Shown here piece by piece: positions 5,827-6,124 of a stretch of 6,124 bases of DNA (position 1 is the stretch's first letter; every line of letters begins with the position of its first letter). The notes under the pieces are model-generated. The model was not told where the DNA came from and did no database searches. It saw only the letters and a list, made by a program, of their open reading frames with translations. Made by a program: the position numbers and the translations under genes. The stretch spans positions 1 to 6,124 of the forward strand of contig JAJYVN010000185.1 in the NCBI GenBank assembly GCA_021791995.1, given 5' to 3'. The DNA is from Bacillota bacterium. Its GTDB lineage: Bacteria > Bacillota > Sulfobacillia > RBS10-35 > JAJYVN01.

Positions 5827-6124
5827 TCAGTCGCCCACCGCCTCCCCGATGGCAGAGACAAGCACCCCCTCCACTTCCTCGGCCAAGGCGCGGAGACTAT
5901 CGTCTCCCACCAGGCCGATGAGCGCGGTGGGACGTGGTAGCCCGATCCGTGTCTGACCATCGGCTTGGTAGACGGTGACCTTACAGGGAAGAAAGTATGC
6001 GGTGAGCGGGTTCTGCTCTAGGGCCTCCTTCGCACGGGGCGCGCTGCACACTTCGAGGATATGGAAGCGATTGTGGAGATCGAGCCCCTTCTTCTGCAGC
6101 GTGGCATTGACGTCGAGGTCCCAG
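5827..6124 (-). CDS. DUF302 domain protein (5' end beyond the window)
   Basis: The reverse strand is open from the window edge to the TGA at 5827-5829, giving 98 visible residues from WDLDVNATLQKKG. Family features are the early DVNATLQKKG segment, RFHILEVCSAPRA with Cys26, and NPLTAYFLPCKVTVYQADG with Cys47 in the LPC motif, followed by a helical end (SLRALAEEVEGVLVSAIGEA). These match the DUF302 consensus of a small alpha/beta fold with an IL..C.P segment and an LPC strand. Family members are usually 120-160 residues, so some 30-60 residues are probably missing upstream, possibly including a signal sequence. The biochemical role of the family is not established. The gene converges on GH35, so it is not in that operon. 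An internal GTG at 6049-6051 is not the start, because the homology extends upstream of it. Confidence 0.85.
   Translation of the reverse strand, partial: WDLDVNATLQKKGLDLHNRFHILEVCSAPRAKEALEQNPLTAYFLPCKVTVYQADGQTRIGLPRPTALIGLVGDDSLRALAEEVEGVLVSAIGEAVGD

Noticed and set aside
1..6124. CRISPR arrays, tRNA or rRNA genes, insertion sequences
   Set aside because: I saw no regularly spaced repeats, no tRNA T-loop or cloverleaf pattern, no rRNA-like stretch, and no transposase or terminal inverted repeats.

Overview
The window is high-GC bacterial DNA: blocks I counted inside glpD and the GH35 gene run about 63-72% G+C. Genes are tightly packed, Shine-Dalgarno sequences are recognisable, and GTG and TTG starts are used. 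No phylum marker is present, so I cannot place the organism beyond a probable environmental bacterium able to oxidise glycerol-3-phosphate and break down polysaccharide.

Layout, left to right. Bases 1-54 look like the last 17 codons of an upstream + strand gene. Bases 55-359 hold no convincing gene; they contain several potential RNA hairpins, including a long interrupted rod fold (about 71-203), ahead of glpD. A complete FAD-dependent glycerol-3-phosphate dehydrogenase gene (glpD, 360-1964, +) follows. A 162-base gap then contains a plausible intrinsic terminator (2004-2032). Next is a secreted glycoside hydrolase family 76 protein (endo-alpha-1,6-mannanase type, 2127-3254, +), whose stop overlaps the TTG start of a GH35 beta-galactosidase (3251-5785, +) by three bases. 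A strong hairpin (5788-5822) separates GH35 from a convergent, 5'-truncated DUF302 gene (5827-6124, -).

The clearest functional unit is the GH76-GH35 pair. An exported enzyme with the GH76 Asp-Asp catalytic pair is translationally coupled to a GH35 enzyme that has both catalytic glutamates and no signal peptide. Inference: the first cuts an alpha-mannan outside the cytoplasm and the second removes beta-linked galactose from imported fragments. The true substrate is unknown. The dehydrogenase appears to be a separate transcription unit with no other glycerol genes in view, and the DUF302 gene is on the opposite strand.

I see no CRISPR array, insertion sequence, tRNA, rRNA or obvious new multi-gene system. 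The points most worth a second look are the structured leader before glpD, the coupled GH76-GH35 pair with a compositional dip in GH76, and two unusually good hairpins at the 3' end of the GH35 gene.
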